Positions 35,573-51,145 are shown, counted from the stretch's first letter. The stretch: 64,000 nucleotides of DNA from Periplaneta americana (GCF_040183065.1 NC_091117.1:108678001-108742000), one strand, 5' to 3'. Notes: a model not told the origin generated them from the letters alone. Numbers and translations: made by a program.

Positions 35573-35880
35573 ATGAACAAAATCCGTCCAACAGCTTAGT
35601 AGAAATCACTGTACACAGACAGATTAGTACTAAAATTTTTATATATTTCATGTTCATCATTCCCCGACAAACTGACTCGTAGATACTGAATATGAACAAA
35701 ATCCGTCCTAGAAATCGCTGTACACAGACAGACAGACTAGTACTAAAATTATTATATTTCATGTACATCATTCCCTGATAAATTGACTCGTAGATACTGA
35801 AAATGAACAAAATCCGTGTAATAGTTTAGTAGAAATCGCTGTACATAACAGACAGACTAATACTAAAATTATTATATTCC
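35120..35880. repeat. Minisatellite with about 110-bp unit
   Basis: Six to seven units each contain TGATAAATTGACTCGTAGAT, GAATATGAACAAAATCCGTC, TTTAGTAGAAATC and CTGTACACAGACAGAC. An (AT)n tract at 35530-35569 interrupts one unit. A further single unit lies at 38690-38800, after the inserted segment. Long frames across it are repeat artefacts. Confidence 0.9.
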
Positions 35881-36025
35881 ATGTACAGCTGTCAAAAAAA
35901 AAAAAAAAGTGGCGCACTCGTGAACAGCGAATATTTTCAAAGTCCACTTCGGGTCGCGGCGATGTTACACGATGCATGTGCTTGTACAAGCAGTTCCCGA
36001 ACTATGAAAGTGTTCCATATCTGCG

Positions 36026-36095
36026 CCTTGTAGGCCAGCGGTAGAGTGCTTGTTTAGTGATTCAAGGGTTGTGGGTTCGGGCCTTCTTCAAGTTT
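36026..36095 (+). tRNA. tRNA-like segment
   Basis: TAGGCCAGCGGTAGAGTG gives an A box and GTGGGTTCGGGCC a B box at tRNA spacing, with a CTTG/CAAG anticodon-stem-like pair. The acceptor stem does not pair well. Confidence 0.4.
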
Positions 36096-36959
36096 TCATT
36101 TTATTTTTTAATCGTTCTTTAGAGATGTAAATGCTATTCAAATTATCATGTATATTCAGTTATCGTTCTTTATGGATATCACGTTATTTATATTTTGTTA
36201 TCGTTCTTTAGAGATATGAATAAAATTCAAGTCATCATTTGTATTCTGTTATCGTTTTATAACGATATGAATAACAATTTTTATTATTGTATCTCCAATG
36301 GTGGTTAGCCCTATTTTACATATGTATGTTAGGGCTATAGTTTCATACACAAAAAAGATAAGCATAAAGAGAAATAGAAAAGAAAATTAAATTAGCTTAC
36401 GCGATGTAAACAAAACATAAACAAACCGTAAATTAGGCATTGCGATTGCAAAATAAATATCAGGTATCAATTTGAAACATACAAAAACATTAACAACACA
36501 CATACTTAACACTTCTATAACACAAATATGCAGCCTTCCGTACCATACATCATAAATTAATACACAATAGTCATACAAACACAATCAAACTATAATTACG
36601 ACATTGCGACGACATCAAGCATCACATAACTGACTAACATACATAACAAATCAAGCATCCGTTACAACACATACACTTCAACATAGTAACCACACTTTTA
36701 AAAGTTACAAATTTGGCTCCAAGAAGAATAAATAGGACACTGTTACTAATTACTATTCTTCTACAATTTCTTAAATACATCTGTAATAAATCTGTGAAAT
36801 TCCGATATGAATAATATTCACGTTTTTTATATTCTGGTATCGTACTTTAGCGATATAGATAATATTCAAGTTATCATTTATATTCTGTTTTCCTTCATTA
36901 GCATTATAAAATAATATTCAAGTTATTTATATTGTTATTGTTCTTTCGCAATATAAATA

Positions 36960-37190
36960 ATCTGTATTTTATGTAAGTAATTATTATAACACAAATAACT
37001 ATCCTTCTTTGTAAAATAGGTTATTTTATTTAGATAATTAAATAAGTATTATAATAAATAATATTCAAGTTATTTATATTGTAATCGTTCTTTAGCGATA
37101 TAAATAACATAAATTTAATATTAGGTTTGGAAAAATCCAGTTGCATAATACTGGTATTTGTTTTTCTTTTTGTATTATTACATTATACTA
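36960..37190. other. AT-rich repeats with TTATCGTTCTTTAGCGATAT motif
   Basis: Versions of ATCGTTCTTTAGAGATAT followed by AATAATATTCAAGTTAT recur from about 36110 to 37100 at irregular spacing. Together they look like a degenerate tandem or interspersed repeat. No gene seen. Confidence 0.5.
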
Positions 37191-37227
37191 TCTTGAACCA
37201 CAATAAAATGAAAAGGAGTAACGAGGA

Positions 37228-37292
37228 ATTGAACCTGAGACGTTGACATCTAAATTTCGACGTTCGTCCGCTGAGCTACGAGGGCAAAAGTG
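37228..37292 (-). tRNA. tRNA-like segment with good A and B boxes
   Basis: On the minus strand TGCCCTCGTAGCTCAGCGGA leads into a B box GGTTCAATTCC. The anticodon region is longer than normal and the acceptor ends pair only in part. Probably tRNA-derived. Confidence 0.45.
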
Positions 37293-37593
37293 TGGAAACA
37301 TTTTCGGAAAAATTGGCCCAATCACACTCTAAGATTTTCTGATGATTCGTAGAAGCTAGTCCAGGATGCGGGGGGGAAAGGCTAATTGAGATTTCCCGGT
37401 CTCTGATCGGGTCAAACATTCTGATAGAATTAATATTTAACCCTTGCCGTGACTCTCGGTGAAGTCCGGAGGGCCCAATTAGTCAAATCCACTCTCCTCA
37501 TCTCCATGCTTGGGTCCCCTGGAATTTAATAAGATGCGAAAGAGATAATGGTGTGCGGAAAGCAACGGGATGTTACCGCATTTAGGCCTATCC

Positions 37594-38060
37594 TTCCCAA
37601 GAAAAACTGCAAACATGAACAAAGGAAGCTTTTAATAGAAGAAGAAGGATATTCTGCGGACCTCTGGAAAAAGAACTAAGGAAGAGACTAGTGAAGTGCT
37701 TTGTGTGGAGTGTGGCATTGTATGGGGAAGGAACATGAACATTACGACGAAATGAAGAGAAACGAATTGAAGCATTTGAAATGTGGATGTGGTGAAGAAC
37801 GGTGCGTGTGAAGTGGACGGACAGAATAAGAAATAAAATTGTGTTTGAAAAAGTGAGTGAAGAAAGAATGATGCTGAAACTGATTAGAAAGAGAAAAAGG
37901 AATTGGTTGGATCTCTGGTTGAAAAGAATAATAGAAGACATTAGGATATGTGGATCATATGCGGAGACTAAGAGGAAGGCAGAAAATAGGAAAGATTGGA
38001 AATTGCTGGGTTTGCAATGAAAGACCTGCCCATGGACAGAACACTTATGTATGTATGTTC
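37594..38060 (+). pseudogene. Non-LTR retrotransposon 3' fragment
   Basis: Frames encode an endonuclease/RT C-terminal tail: VKWTDRIRNKIVFEKVSEER, LIRKRKRNWLDLWLKRII and SYAETKRKAENRKDWKLLGL, ending in a TATGTATGT tail. A related copy lies at 58735-59300. Frame breaks occur upstream. Only the C-terminal end is present, as is usual for 5'-truncated LINE copies. Confidence 0.75.
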
Positions 38061-38061
38061 A

Positions 38062-38167
38062 GAATGCCTGGAATATCGTGTCTAAGAACAGTCGCTTTTT
38101 GCAAAGACTAGTCGATTCCATGCCAACTCGACTGCAAGATGATCGAGATAAGAGGAAGATAGACTAA
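38062..38167 (+). pseudogene. Tc1-like transposase C-terminal scrap
   Basis: A frame gives AWNIVSKNSRFLQRLVDSMP and TRLQ, matching the end of Tc1 transposases (W-x9-L-x2-SMP-R). It is directly behind the LINE fragment. Catalytic parts are absent. Confidence 0.65.
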
Positions 38168-38454
38168 ATATTGAATTGTGGCTTTTTGTTTTGTTTTTTG
38201 AACGCTTAATTGTTTGAATGTTTTAAGGCCGACGCCAGTAAATTTGTTTTGTTTATGCCACGAAAGATATTTTTATTGAGAATAAAATCTTTTTTCTTTC
38301 CATTTGCAGCCACAATATCATAATGATAAAGTCATGGCATAATATATTAATGAACCTGATGTTAATTACTAAAATAATCGTAAAAGAGAAAGGAGCCATT
38401 ATGTATAGTTTGTCTCTCTCAAAAACATAACAAAAAAGAACATAAAAAGCACGA

Positions 38455-38530
38455 GGTTGTAGTCATGGATAAGAGGCCTGAACCTCATGGATAAGAGGCC
38501 TGAACGCTACCATTACGCTATCGAATCACA
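38455..38530 (-). tRNA. tRNA-like segment with 20-bp tandem duplication
   Basis: On the minus strand GATAGCGTAATGGTAGCG is A-box-like and GGTTCAGGCCTC B-box-like. A TGGATAAGAGGCCTGAAC segment is repeated in tandem (38466-38507). Confidence 0.35.
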
Positions 38531-38689
38531 GAGAGAATACTTCAATTATAACTGTAGATATCAGGCAACGTGGTCCAACAACATGTAACATCGCCTGTCT
38601 CCGAATTATAGCGAAGATACCCGAAGGGAACTTTGTTCCAGGAGAGCGGCCACTTTTTCTTTTGACAGCTGTACATCATGCCCCCATCA

Positions 38690-38800
38690 ATTTTATTGAC
38701 TCGTAGATACTGAATATGAACAAAATTCGTCCATTAGTTTGGTAGAAATCACTGTACACAGAGAGACAAACGCATTAGTGAAGGCAAAACTGTGTAATTT
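38690..38800. repeat. Single minisatellite unit right of the 2.8-kb insertion
   Basis: It carries TTGACTCGTAGATACTGAAT and AGAAATCACTGTACACAGAG, the same unit as 35120-35880. Confidence 0.8.
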
Positions 38801-39580
38801 TGGGTGGGGGGAACTGAAACATTGATTGTTGCGTCGTCATATAATTTGTCTTTTCATCATATACTGAGGAAGACGTGCATACACACCATGCGAGCTAAGG
38901 ACCAGAGCCTGTGTGTTCACGGAGAAAACAGCTGACAATCTCCAATTCTTATCGTCACACAATCAGACTCTATGTAACCCTAACTTACTTTACTTCAATA
39001 TCGTCGTGTTTATTAGGCAACTTCTTCACCACACCAGTAGTGCGGGAGAATTGCATAAAGGTTGGCTTTTCCCATTTGGCAAGCGACTTTTGAGGATCAT
39101 ACGAGTACAGCACAACAAATAACAGCCCAAAATAATGTGGACCGTGTTATGCGACAATACATCAAGTGACTTTACAACTTTGCTGTAGCAGGGTTTTAGT
39201 AAAAGTTTACATCTAAATTACGTTACTGCTTGTACTGATATAAAATCGTGGTTATCTATAAATATTGATTCATTTTATTTTTCTGAATCAATTAAATAAA
39301 GTTTCCTGTCATTATACACACACATTTTCTAAGTTTTGTAGATGCTGTATTCTATATCAACATACATTACAGAAACAGGGAGTCTGGTGATGCATAACAA
39401 TGAATGTTAGGAAATTTAATAGTACTCCTTTTATTTATCAATAATTGATTATTTAAATCAATTATAAAAATAATTGATGGTACGCAACTATTACTGTTAG
39501 TAATATTAAACCCTTATGTTTAAATAATAGTAACAGTACACATTTATGAGACGAGATAAAAATGGAATAAATTGGATAAC
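38801..39580. other. Unassigned
   Basis: Two overlapping 60-69-codon frames at 38911-39122 have no recognised similarity. No element ends were seen. Confidence 0.35.
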
Positions 39581-39589
39581 AGCTATATC

Positions 39590-40015
39590 TCCTATTGTTC
39601 TGTAGGGTTGTGAACCTTGGACTGTCACTTTGAGAGAGAAACAGAGGTTAAGGGTTTTCGAGAATAAGGTGCTTAGGAAAATATTGGAGCTAAGAGGGAT
39701 GCAGTTGGAGGAGAATGGAGAAATCTACATAACGCGGTACTTCACGCATTGTATTCTTCACCTGACATAATTAGGAATATTAAATCCAGACGTTTGAGAT
39801 GGGCAGGGCATGTAGCACGAATGGGTGAATCAGAAATGCGATAGTGTGTTAGTTGGGAGAACTGAGGGAAAAAAGAAGAATTTTGGGAAGGTCGAGATGT
39901 AGATGGGAGGAATGAATTAAGGGACTGGATTAATTTTGCTCACGATAGGGACCGATGGTGGGCTTATGTGAGTGCGGCAATGAACCTCCGAGTTCTCTAA
40001 AGACCATTTGTAAGT
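39590..40015 (+). pseudogene. Non-LTR retrotransposon 3' fragment
   Basis: It encodes VLYGCEPWTVTLREKQRLRV with FENKVLRKIL, then VLVGRTEG and a segment equivalent to DRDRWWAYV-x-A-AMNL, with several frame breaks. This is the C-terminal tail of an RTE/CR1-like reverse transcriptase polyprotein. A better preserved end is at 50935. Confidence 0.75.
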
Positions 40016-40540
40016 GACCGAACTTTATAGTGATATAACCTAAGTAGACCACAAATTGCAGAGCTACCAAACTACAAACTTGAAATGGAATATATTGCCT
40101 ACAGGCCTAAGCTAGGTAGGCGTATGTCTAACGTAGGCCTAATATTTTTCGAGTAACTTGTAACAAAAAAAAAATAGTGGGAGAAAGTCATGCCCGTACC
40201 GCATACTGACGTTAGTAGTGGACGTGAAAGGAAAGAATAAATCTGGCTCATTTAGGCTATGCTGACGTTAATGATATTGACTATGTAGAATCACTGAATG
40301 CCAAAAAAAAAAAAAAAAAAATCACACGGGTGTCCGATGCCCTTTCCATTAATTCTATAATTATTATTTTAAATGTCTGGTTTTATACGCAGTGATGCAC
40401 ATAGATAGAACTATTGATAGGGGTAATAGTAAGTTATTAGTAGCAGTGGCGGCTCATACATATTTAATGCATAGTGCCAAAATCAGTGGTATATCCAGGA
40501 TACCCTAAGGGGGAGGGTAACTCTTTTTCCTACTATAAGC

Positions 40541-42223
<1,683 letters not shown>

Positions 42224-42587
42224 CACTCACCAAAATTTATACAACTGGAGCACTTGAGCACTTTTGTTGACCAGGTTAATATGCGCGATAGATAAAACCC
42301 ATTCGCCTATTCTTCTGACTTCAAAATAAATCCATCATTTTTTTGTTGAAGTTGTCTATTTTGCAAACAAAACTCCTCAGATTCATCGTGCCTTCTTAGT
42401 GCTAAATCTAGTGCCCCACAAAATCGTATACAATTTATTATTAAATTTAATACATATCTGTTTTTATCAACTTGCTCATTGTGTTTTGCAATCGCGATTT
42501 TAACTGATTTTCAGTGTTCGCTTTATCCAGCATAGACAAACTGAAGACGTTATTCATATTAACCTTTGACTTATGATGTGTTTTTAT

Positions 42588-42880
42588 TTAACCCCATAAG
42601 TGTACTAAATCTGTCACACCCACTTTTGACCAGCTAAGTTCATCTCCGAACAGAACACACGGGAAAAAGAAGAACGCATTTTTCACATCACATCCACACA
42701 ACCAGTTGTTTTTTAAATAAATATCTGGGTTGAATTTGCGAGATCTGTTAACTTTAGCACTTTGCTGCTTTCGATGAATATTTAAGTGCGGTGTTGGTCT
42801 GCCTAATTCTTTAAAACGAAGTTTGTTTTCATATGTTAATGTTGAAAACTGAGATTTCAATAAAGCGCCAACCGAATTAA
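42588..42880 (-). pseudogene. TTF-type zinc finger of ZMYM1-like hAT
   Basis: The frame reads KELGRPTPHLNIHRKQ, FNPDIYLKNNWLCGCDVKNA and FFFPCVLFGDELSWSKVGV, then DLVHL. W-L-C-G-C-x4-A-x-F-F-P-C is the TTF finger seen at the N-terminus of ZMYM1-like transposase-derived proteins. The catalytic domain that should follow is missing. A C-terminal part of the same kind of protein occurs at 60966-61565, but there is no evidence the two come from one copy. Confidence 0.8.
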
Positions 42881-43469
42881 TTTTTTAACAGTACACAACA
42901 CGATAACACGATCACTATTACGATGACAACCTCACGACTTAACACGTTCACACTACACTTGGTGCTGTTGGTAGAAATAATAAAGTGAAAACTTTCTCAA
43001 GCCAAGTTTTCAAGAAACCGGGAGAGATTTTATTATCTTATTGTTGCAGTCTTCGCTAAGAAACTTGTTCCGACAAAGCGGAGGACAGACAGAGCGCGAG
43101 GTAGTAAGGGATCGGCGTAGTAAATGGGGATGTATACAGTTTTACAAGCATTGCAAAAGCCAGCGGCAATTTGTGCCTGGCACATTTCAGATCATGCTTT
43201 TAGATGCTGAAAAGGACGAGCGAACATGAAGATTGCGCGCGCATCCCATTATATTTCTTATGGGATGTAGTGCCTGGCACAGATCCATCCTCCAAACACT
43301 GGTTACAACGTGTTTCGCTGCAAAGATCACATTGACGGTAGAGTTTGTGTAAGCGTAACTTGTTTCTCTCAGGTTTTGAGCGGAAGATATGAATTCTCCT
43401 TTTCCTTCTGTATTCTGGTAGTGCCATGGCACAACGGCACTACCTCTAAAGCCGCCCCTGATTAGTAGG

Positions 43470-43997
43470 TAACTTAAAGTTTTCTTCTTTGCATATCGTG
43501 AGATAAAATTTGTCTTCAAACTTACACCTTTCACAGTACACTTAGCTGTCTTACAATATGGCGGACACAAAGTACATGAGCGCAAATCCTGCTTCACTTT
43601 TTTTCAAGTTATCAGTGGCGTACTTTACCGACGTAATTAATACAAGTTTCTAGGCGTGAATGTCAAGTTCGTATAGGAACAGTGATGTCAATGGAAATAT
43701 TTTTATTCTCATAGATATTGCGAATAAATATAGTCATAAAAATGGCCGTAGTAATGATGTGCATGTGAGCACCAGGAATATTAGCGGCAGTCAGTGGCAT
43801 GTCATGGTTATGATAATAGGCGAGGCGACATACTGCTTGAAATAGTCGAGATGCTGTAGAATAAGTGGCGTATCAGAACCATACAATAACACAAAACTTG
43901 TATGTTTAACACGGACAGTGATACAAACATAAACGATTTTTTATAATTTTATTTCAATATTGTGCACAGTAATTTGAACATTAATTATAAAGACAAA

Positions 43998-44062
<65 letters not shown>

Positions 44063-44330
44063 GCGTCAGTGGCGTATCAAGCTGGTTTGCAATGCTTCAC
44101 GACGAGCAGGAACAGTGGCGGTTATTATTGACAGGAAATGTTCAGCAGGCAACAACAAAGCCACGAGAGTAACGACCTAGTAACGACCAAAGACGTTATA
44201 ATAGTATACTAGACTCACACAGAGCGCTGGTGTGCTGTCCAAAATTGAAACCAGTCTGCGCATGTTTACGCCGCCATGCTACTGGTAGAAATAGAGCGGT
44301 AAACACGATTGTCATACTTGTCCTTTGTTT
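43470..44330. other. Mixed repeat DNA with CAGTGGCG motifs
   Basis: CAGTGGCGTA-type phrases, like hAT ends, occur near 43613, 43790, 44066 and 44112, and an (AAT)n run at 44001-44056. No complete element could be delimited and no gene was recognised. Confidence 0.4.
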
Positions 44331-44333
44331 TGT

Positions 44334-44567
44334 TAAAAAAAAATGTTATGTTTTATTTAACGACGCTCGCAACTGCAGAGGTTATATCAGCGTCGCTGGA
44401 TGTGCCGGAATTTTGTCCCGCAGGAGTTCTTTTACATGCCAGTAAATCTACTGACATGAGCCTGTCGCATTTAAGCACACTTAAATGCCATCGATCGGGC
44501 CCGGGATCGAACCCGCAACCTTGGGCATAGAAGGCCAGCGCTATACCAACTCGCCAACCAGGTCGAC
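44334..44567 (-). mobile_element. tRNA-derived SINE, full length
   Basis: On the minus strand it starts GTCGACCTGGTTGGCGAGTT (A box TGGCGAGTTGG), has B box GGTTCGATCCC, a body with TTTACTGGCATGTAAAAGAA and CGACGCTGATATAACC, and an A-rich tail. Imperfect direct repeats TCCTTTGTTTTGT (44321-44333) and TCCTTTGCTTTGT (44568-44580) flank it, as expected for LINE-driven retroposition. A second copy is at 61619. Confidence 0.88.
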
Positions 44568-44816
44568 TCCTTTGCTTTGTCTCGGGTGTTTTTAGTGAAT
44601 AGTGTGAAAGTAATGGCAATATAATTTTGAAAGATGATATATTATCGCCGCGGACTCATGCTTAACATGTCGGCATCATACAATAACGTGCGGTGTGGTT
44701 TAAAAAAATAATTTTGCCGACCGATTGTTGCTCTGTAGGTTTCACTCTAAGCGTCACGTTGTCACGTCTACTTTCTCGATAAGAATAAGCACTAGTTTGT
44801 TATATTGTTAAATGGC

Positions 44817-44832
44817 TATTATTATTATTATG

Positions 44833-44876
<44 letters not shown>
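44817..44876. repeat. (ATT)n microsatellite
   Basis: Target tract of the complete hAT element; the same repeat resumes at 47072. Confidence 0.93.
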
Positions 44877-47071
<2,195 letters not shown>

Positions 47072-47079
47072 ATTATTAT

Positions 47080-48790
47080 TATTATTTCATATACGAGTAC
47101 GTTGGCTTTCTTAACTCTTAATAATAACTCTTTAATAATAATTTTTAATCACATACCTTAATGTTCGTCCTCAGCACAAGACATTGCAACCTCGGGTTTA
47201 GTCTACGTGGATTAGACAAGTAAGTGTCATTTAATAATAATTGAAGCAGCTTATTGGTTGCATTATTGAAATTGAGGCGAGTGATTGGAGCGGCGACACA
47301 AGAAATTGAAAACAATAATACAATTAATTTCAAAGATCTGCCGAACGCATGAGGCCGCTCAAAGACCTGCCGAATGTTAACCATGAGAGCGCGGCGATAA
47401 TACCATCCCTGTTTAATTTTCCAAGCTATTTGCAAAAGGTACGATATAATATTATCTTTGTTGTTACAATATCAATATCATTAAAAATCAATCAGTAGTT
47501 TACGACAATAAAGAACACTTAATTGTTAGTACAGGTATATCAGACTGTAGAGAAATCCCACTGAGTGAATTATTTAGACTTACACATCAGATGTTAAAAC
47601 ATTAGTGGAAAGATAACTTTTTGTTTTTATTATGTAAATGAATTTATCTGCAAGATAATAAACTTTCATTCAAGATCCATATATGGATAAATAAATATAC
47701 AGATAATAAATAAATTAATAGCTATAATAGCTAAGCCTCCTTTGTGAATTTATGATTCAGAGTTCACCTATAAATAACTCTTTTACATTTTTCCGGATAT
47801 ATTTTATTAACAAAAGCAAGGAATGGCATCTTATTGATATTGCATATGTGCATAAAAATTATGTACCATCACTCCGCAAGCAATGATAATATATCTATTT
47901 TATTTATTTAAAATAAAAATGCAATTTGTAAAAAATCCACACATAAAAAGTATGTGGTTTTTTTTTATCTTGCATAAAGTGATTGTTTAGTTTTTAGATC
48001 TTCACGTTACCTATTGTTTGCAATGTATTAGGTACCGATACTTTTTATAATTGATAGCATTCCCTTTATTAATTGAAGAATGAATTCAATGTAATTTGGC
48101 TACCTTCGCATATTATATTTTGCCAGATTACCTATGTCCTGTGATCTAAAAGTACCGGTAATATAATTTATTTTTGATTCTCTAAAACTTAACAACAAGT
48201 CTATACTGATTATCGCATATTTATTTCACTTAGGAATTTGATTATAACAAGAACTTGTGTAATCAAGGTGCATATATTTATGTCTTGTGATCTAAGAGTT
48301 AATATGTTAATATAATTTTAGATTCTCTGAAACCTAACAATTTGCTGATTATCGTAAAATTGTACAATCTATAATGTGTATTGTGTAGGCCTATTTATAG
48401 ATGTATCAGTATGTTTTCTATAAATTGCTGCATACGTATTTTCTTTTCTTTAATGTTCTAACACATATCAATGAAACTTTGAATATGTTTATTTCGTCCT
48501 AATTTTACGTTAAACGTCGAAAATGGCCATAATATGTCAATTTTAGATCATCACAGCGTTAAATTGCGTGATTTACGCACTGCTATTATTTGTCTGCTCT
48601 CCAACAATATGGCGGCAAGCGCAGCGTTCAATTTGCCCCGGTTTCCTCGTTTCGCGCAGCCGAGACTGTAGGGGCTTGGTAACGACAACCTAGAGCAATG
48701 AAGTAACTGCATTACACACAGAGCACAACACATTCCCGCTGATTAGTATGGTATAATGGTATTGCTATCGTGTTGGCAACACTGCGCCTG
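47080..48790. other. AT-rich non-coding stretch
   Basis: No recognised gene or element ends. Two short phrases (TAATATAATTT-type after TGTGATCTAA) repeat near 48140 and 48290. This is the 3' flank of the ankyrin gene on the minus strand. Confidence 0.45.
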
Positions 48791-48791
48791 C

Positions 48792-49313
48792 TCAGTCCTG
48801 CAGGATGGCCTCCACTTCGGTGCGGCTGAACCGACGCGCCACGTCCAGGGCCTTACGTCCCCTCTTACTCCTCGTCCCCCGCTCAGCACCATGCTGCAAC
48901 AGCAGCTGGACCACTGAGGAGTGGCCACTACATGCTGCACAGTGAAGTGCAGTCCACTGGTTTGCATCAGCAGGCTTATTAGGCCGCGCCCCAGCTGCCA
49001 GCAGCAGCTCACACACTGCACGACGTCCACGGTATGCAGCTTCATGCAGAGCAGTGCAGCCAGATGGTCCTCCCTTCACATCGAGCCGCGCCCCGGCAGC
49101 CAGCAGCGCCCTGCACGTATCCTGGCGGCCTCCATATGCTGCCAGCCACAAGGGCGTGCGGCCAACATGATCCACGGCGTTCACCTGGCTGCCTCCATCC
49201 AGGAGCAGCTGCACCTTGTGTGTATCCCCCCGCTCTGCTGCCCGGTGTAGCTCAGTTCTGCCTTGCCTGTCCTTTTCCTGGTGAGGCCTGACCTCAGATG
49301 CAGCTCTGTGCTT
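48792..49313 (-). CDS. Ankyrin-repeat terminal exon of a host gene
   Basis: After an acceptor TTTTGTCTGCTTCAG the exon is 174 codons including the stop, phase 0. It encodes about four ankyrin repeats: GRTELHRAAERGDTHKVQLL, GRTPLWLAAYGGRQDTCRAL, CTALHEAAYRGRRAVCELLL and WTALHCAACSGHSSVVQLLL, then a short tail. Ankyrin stacks mediate protein-protein binding. GC content and codon use are clearly higher than in the surroundings, a sign of conserved coding sequence. Upstream on the same strand are coiled-coil exons at 49651 and 49967 in matching phase. A broken copy of this exon start is at 56160. The gene family name is uncertain. Confidence 0.88.
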   Translation of the reverse strand, partial: KHRAASEVRPHQEKDRQGRTELHRAAERGDTHKVQLLLDGGSQVNAVDHVGRTPLWLAAYGGRQDTCRALLAAGARLDVKGGPSGCTALHEAAYRGRRAVCELLLAAGARPNKPADANQWTALHCAACSGHSSVVQLLLQHGAERGTRSKRGRKALDVARRFSRTEVEAILQD

Positions 49314-49385
49314 CTGAAGCAGACAAAACAATCTGGTCACAGGAAGCTCAGTCAGCTAAGTGACAGTTCCACTAGGCTGAGTGAA

Positions 49386-49530
49386 GGAGATGACAGTAGT
49401 GGCGACAGTAGCCATAACTACAGTAATGTCAGTAGTGGTGGCAGTAGCCATAACTACAGTAATGTCAGTAGTAGTGGAAGTAGCCATAACTACAGTAATG
49501 TCAGCAGCAGCAATAGTAGTAGTAGTAGTA
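49386..49530. repeat. Intronic minisatellite, about 33-bp unit
   Basis: AGTAGCCATAACTACAGTAA with TGTCAGTAGTGG spacers is repeated about four times. It lies in the intron before the ankyrin exon; the same repeat occurs in the duplicated intron at 56262. Serine/Asn-rich frames across it are artefacts. Confidence 0.88.
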
Positions 49531-49650
49531 ATTCTTCTGAAATCTGAAATTAAGTTTGCTCTCCAACTGCAGCTGGTCGCAATCTGTGTTGTAAACGTTT
49601 GTGTCAATCATTCCTCAGTAACTGTAACCATGGCAACAGCTCGCACTTAC

Positions 49651-49755
49651 TGCTGTCTTCTGGCGCTCCGCCTGCAGTTCTTCTACCGTTTTCTTCAGTT
49701 CCTCCCCCTTCGCTTGCAGTTCTTCTTGCAGGACACGCAGTGCTTCCTCTTTACT
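49651..49755 (-). CDS. Coiled-coil exon b of the ankyrin gene
   Basis: Acceptor TTAATTACAG and donor GCA|GTAAGT bound exactly 105 bp (35 codons, phase 0): SKEEALRVLQEELQAKGEEL and KKTVEELQAERQKTA. The heptad pattern of Leu with Glu/Lys indicates a coiled coil. An identical-length copy is at 56710-56814. Confidence 0.82.
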
Positions 49756-49966
49756 CTGTAATTAAAAACAAATCTGGTTGAGAAGAAATGTCGCTAACTT
49801 GACTAGTAACATGACTGCTATGATGATGATGATGATGATGATGATGGCAAGATTACGATGACTTTATAATAATATTACTATCATCATCATTATTAAAATG
49901 ACAAATGACTGAATAGAACTGGTGAACTCCCTCGTAATTGTAACCATGGCAACAGCTCTCACTTAC

Positions 49967-50041
49967 TTCTTTCAGCTGGCGCCTCATCTCTCGCTCAGCC
50001 TTCGCTTCTTGTCTGAGCTTCTCCAGCTGATCCTGGTAACT
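49967..50041 (-). CDS. Coiled-coil exon a of the ankyrin gene
   Basis: 75 bp, phase 0, with acceptor TATATTACAG and donor GAA|GTAAGT: SYQDQLEKLRQEAKAEREMR and RQLKE. It continues the coiled coil. The copy at 57303-57377 has the same length. Confidence 0.82.
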
Positions 50042-50920
50042 CTGTAATATAAACAATTCTGGATTAGAGAAAGCTCAGCTAGTTGGGTGATAGACTTGAA
50101 GCAACAGGTTTCATGAAGGAATCAAGCTGATGGCCCGGTATACAGCATCAGGAAATGAGACAACAGCTACCAACGTATAACGTTTGCATAAAGACTTTAA
50201 TGTAAAACCTCTCATCCTGTGTATGGTTTTCCCTAAAGAGTTAAATAAATGTTACGTGTCTTCAAATAAATTGGACATCTGACGGAACATAATCTTCATT
50301 TTCATGATGAAGTTTTCAGAAATGGGCCAAAGATCGAATATACTACCTGTACATACTGTAATTCGCATTTTCATGATTAACCCCAAAGAAAATTTTGTAT
50401 TTTCATGATAAGCCCTAAAATAAATGGGTCGTGAATCATCTAACTACCCAGAACATAATTCCGACTTTCTTAAGCCAAAAAATAAGTGGGCCGCTGATCA
50501 TCTAGACCAGTGTCTGTCAAACTTATAAGGATGTGGCTCATTTTTTGGCGAGACTTTTCATTGCACTGCCGTATATGTACCCCGTTTGAAAAATACAAAA
50601 TCCGTGTACAATCAATAAAATTATGATTTTACTGAAAACCAGTCGATAGCAATCAACTTCTAATGTATCATATCTACAAGATGAGAGATCGGAATATGCA
50701 AATCTACCTTCCAATTTATTTTATTTTGCTTCTCAGACTTGCCTTCCTAGCTGACATATCTTTCAAAAACTTTCAATAGTAGTTTGCAAGGCCTAGATGT
50801 TAACATAATAAGAGCCAGCGATAAAACCGACAGATTTGTAAGGAAACTTGATGTCTGGTTGACATCACTTCACAAAAAGAAATTTGATTAATTCTACTGT
50901 ATTAATTGAGCTGTGTAGTA
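50042..50920. other. Intron-like sequence shared with 57378-57900
   Basis: Phrases such as AAGCAACAGGTTTCATGAAG and ACAGCATCAGGAAATGAGAC occur in both places, showing the duplication extends upstream of exon a. A hAT-end-like CAGTGTCTGTCAAACTT occurs near 50510. Confidence 0.6.
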
Positions 50921-50934
50921 CGTATGGGAGAATC

Positions 50935-51145
50935 CAGAAATGCATAAAGAGTGTTAGTTGGGAGACCTAAGGGGAAAAGACCTTTGGGGAGGCCGAGATG
51001 CAGATGGGAAGATAATATTAAAATGGATTTGAGGGAGGTGGGATATGATGATAGAGAGTGGATTAATCTTGCACGAGATAGGGACCGATGGCGGACTTAT
51101 GTGAGGGCGACAATGAACCTGCAGGTTCCTTAAAAGCCATTTGTA
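50935..51145 (+). pseudogene. Non-LTR retrotransposon 3' end
   Basis: The frame gives LVGRPKGKRPLGRPRCRWED, then LREVGYDDREWINLARDRDR and WRTYVRATMNLQVP with a stop, followed by GTAAGTAAGTAAG. This is the familiar C-terminal tail of insect RTE/CR1-like polyproteins. It is 5'-truncated. Confidence 0.82.

Larger units (their letters stand above)
35881..38688. mobile_element. 2.8-kb segment with degenerate inverted ends, inside the minisatellite
   Basis: ATGTACAGCTGTCAAAA(A)n-AAGTGGC opens the segment, and the inverse of AAGTGGC ... TTTTGACAGCTGTACATCAT closes it, with weaker similarity inward (including CGATGTTACA). The same minisatellite unit flanks both sides, so this is an insertion. It includes tRNA-like pieces at 36026, 37228 and 38460, and LINE and Tc1 scraps at 37594-38170. 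The superfamily is unknown. Confidence 0.6.

Noticed and set aside
35391..35989. 139- and 73-codon frames with repeated SIYES-type units
   Set aside because: They track the 110-bp minisatellite and an (AT)n run.
43187..43597. Cys-rich minus-strand frames resembling a piggyBac C-terminal finger
   Set aside because: Cys spacing is only loosely similar, the frame is broken, and the segment crosses the end of the hAT shell.
49263..49761. Ser/Asn-rich frames upstream of the ankyrin exon
   Set aside because: They follow the 33-bp intronic minisatellite and run against the strand of the real exons.
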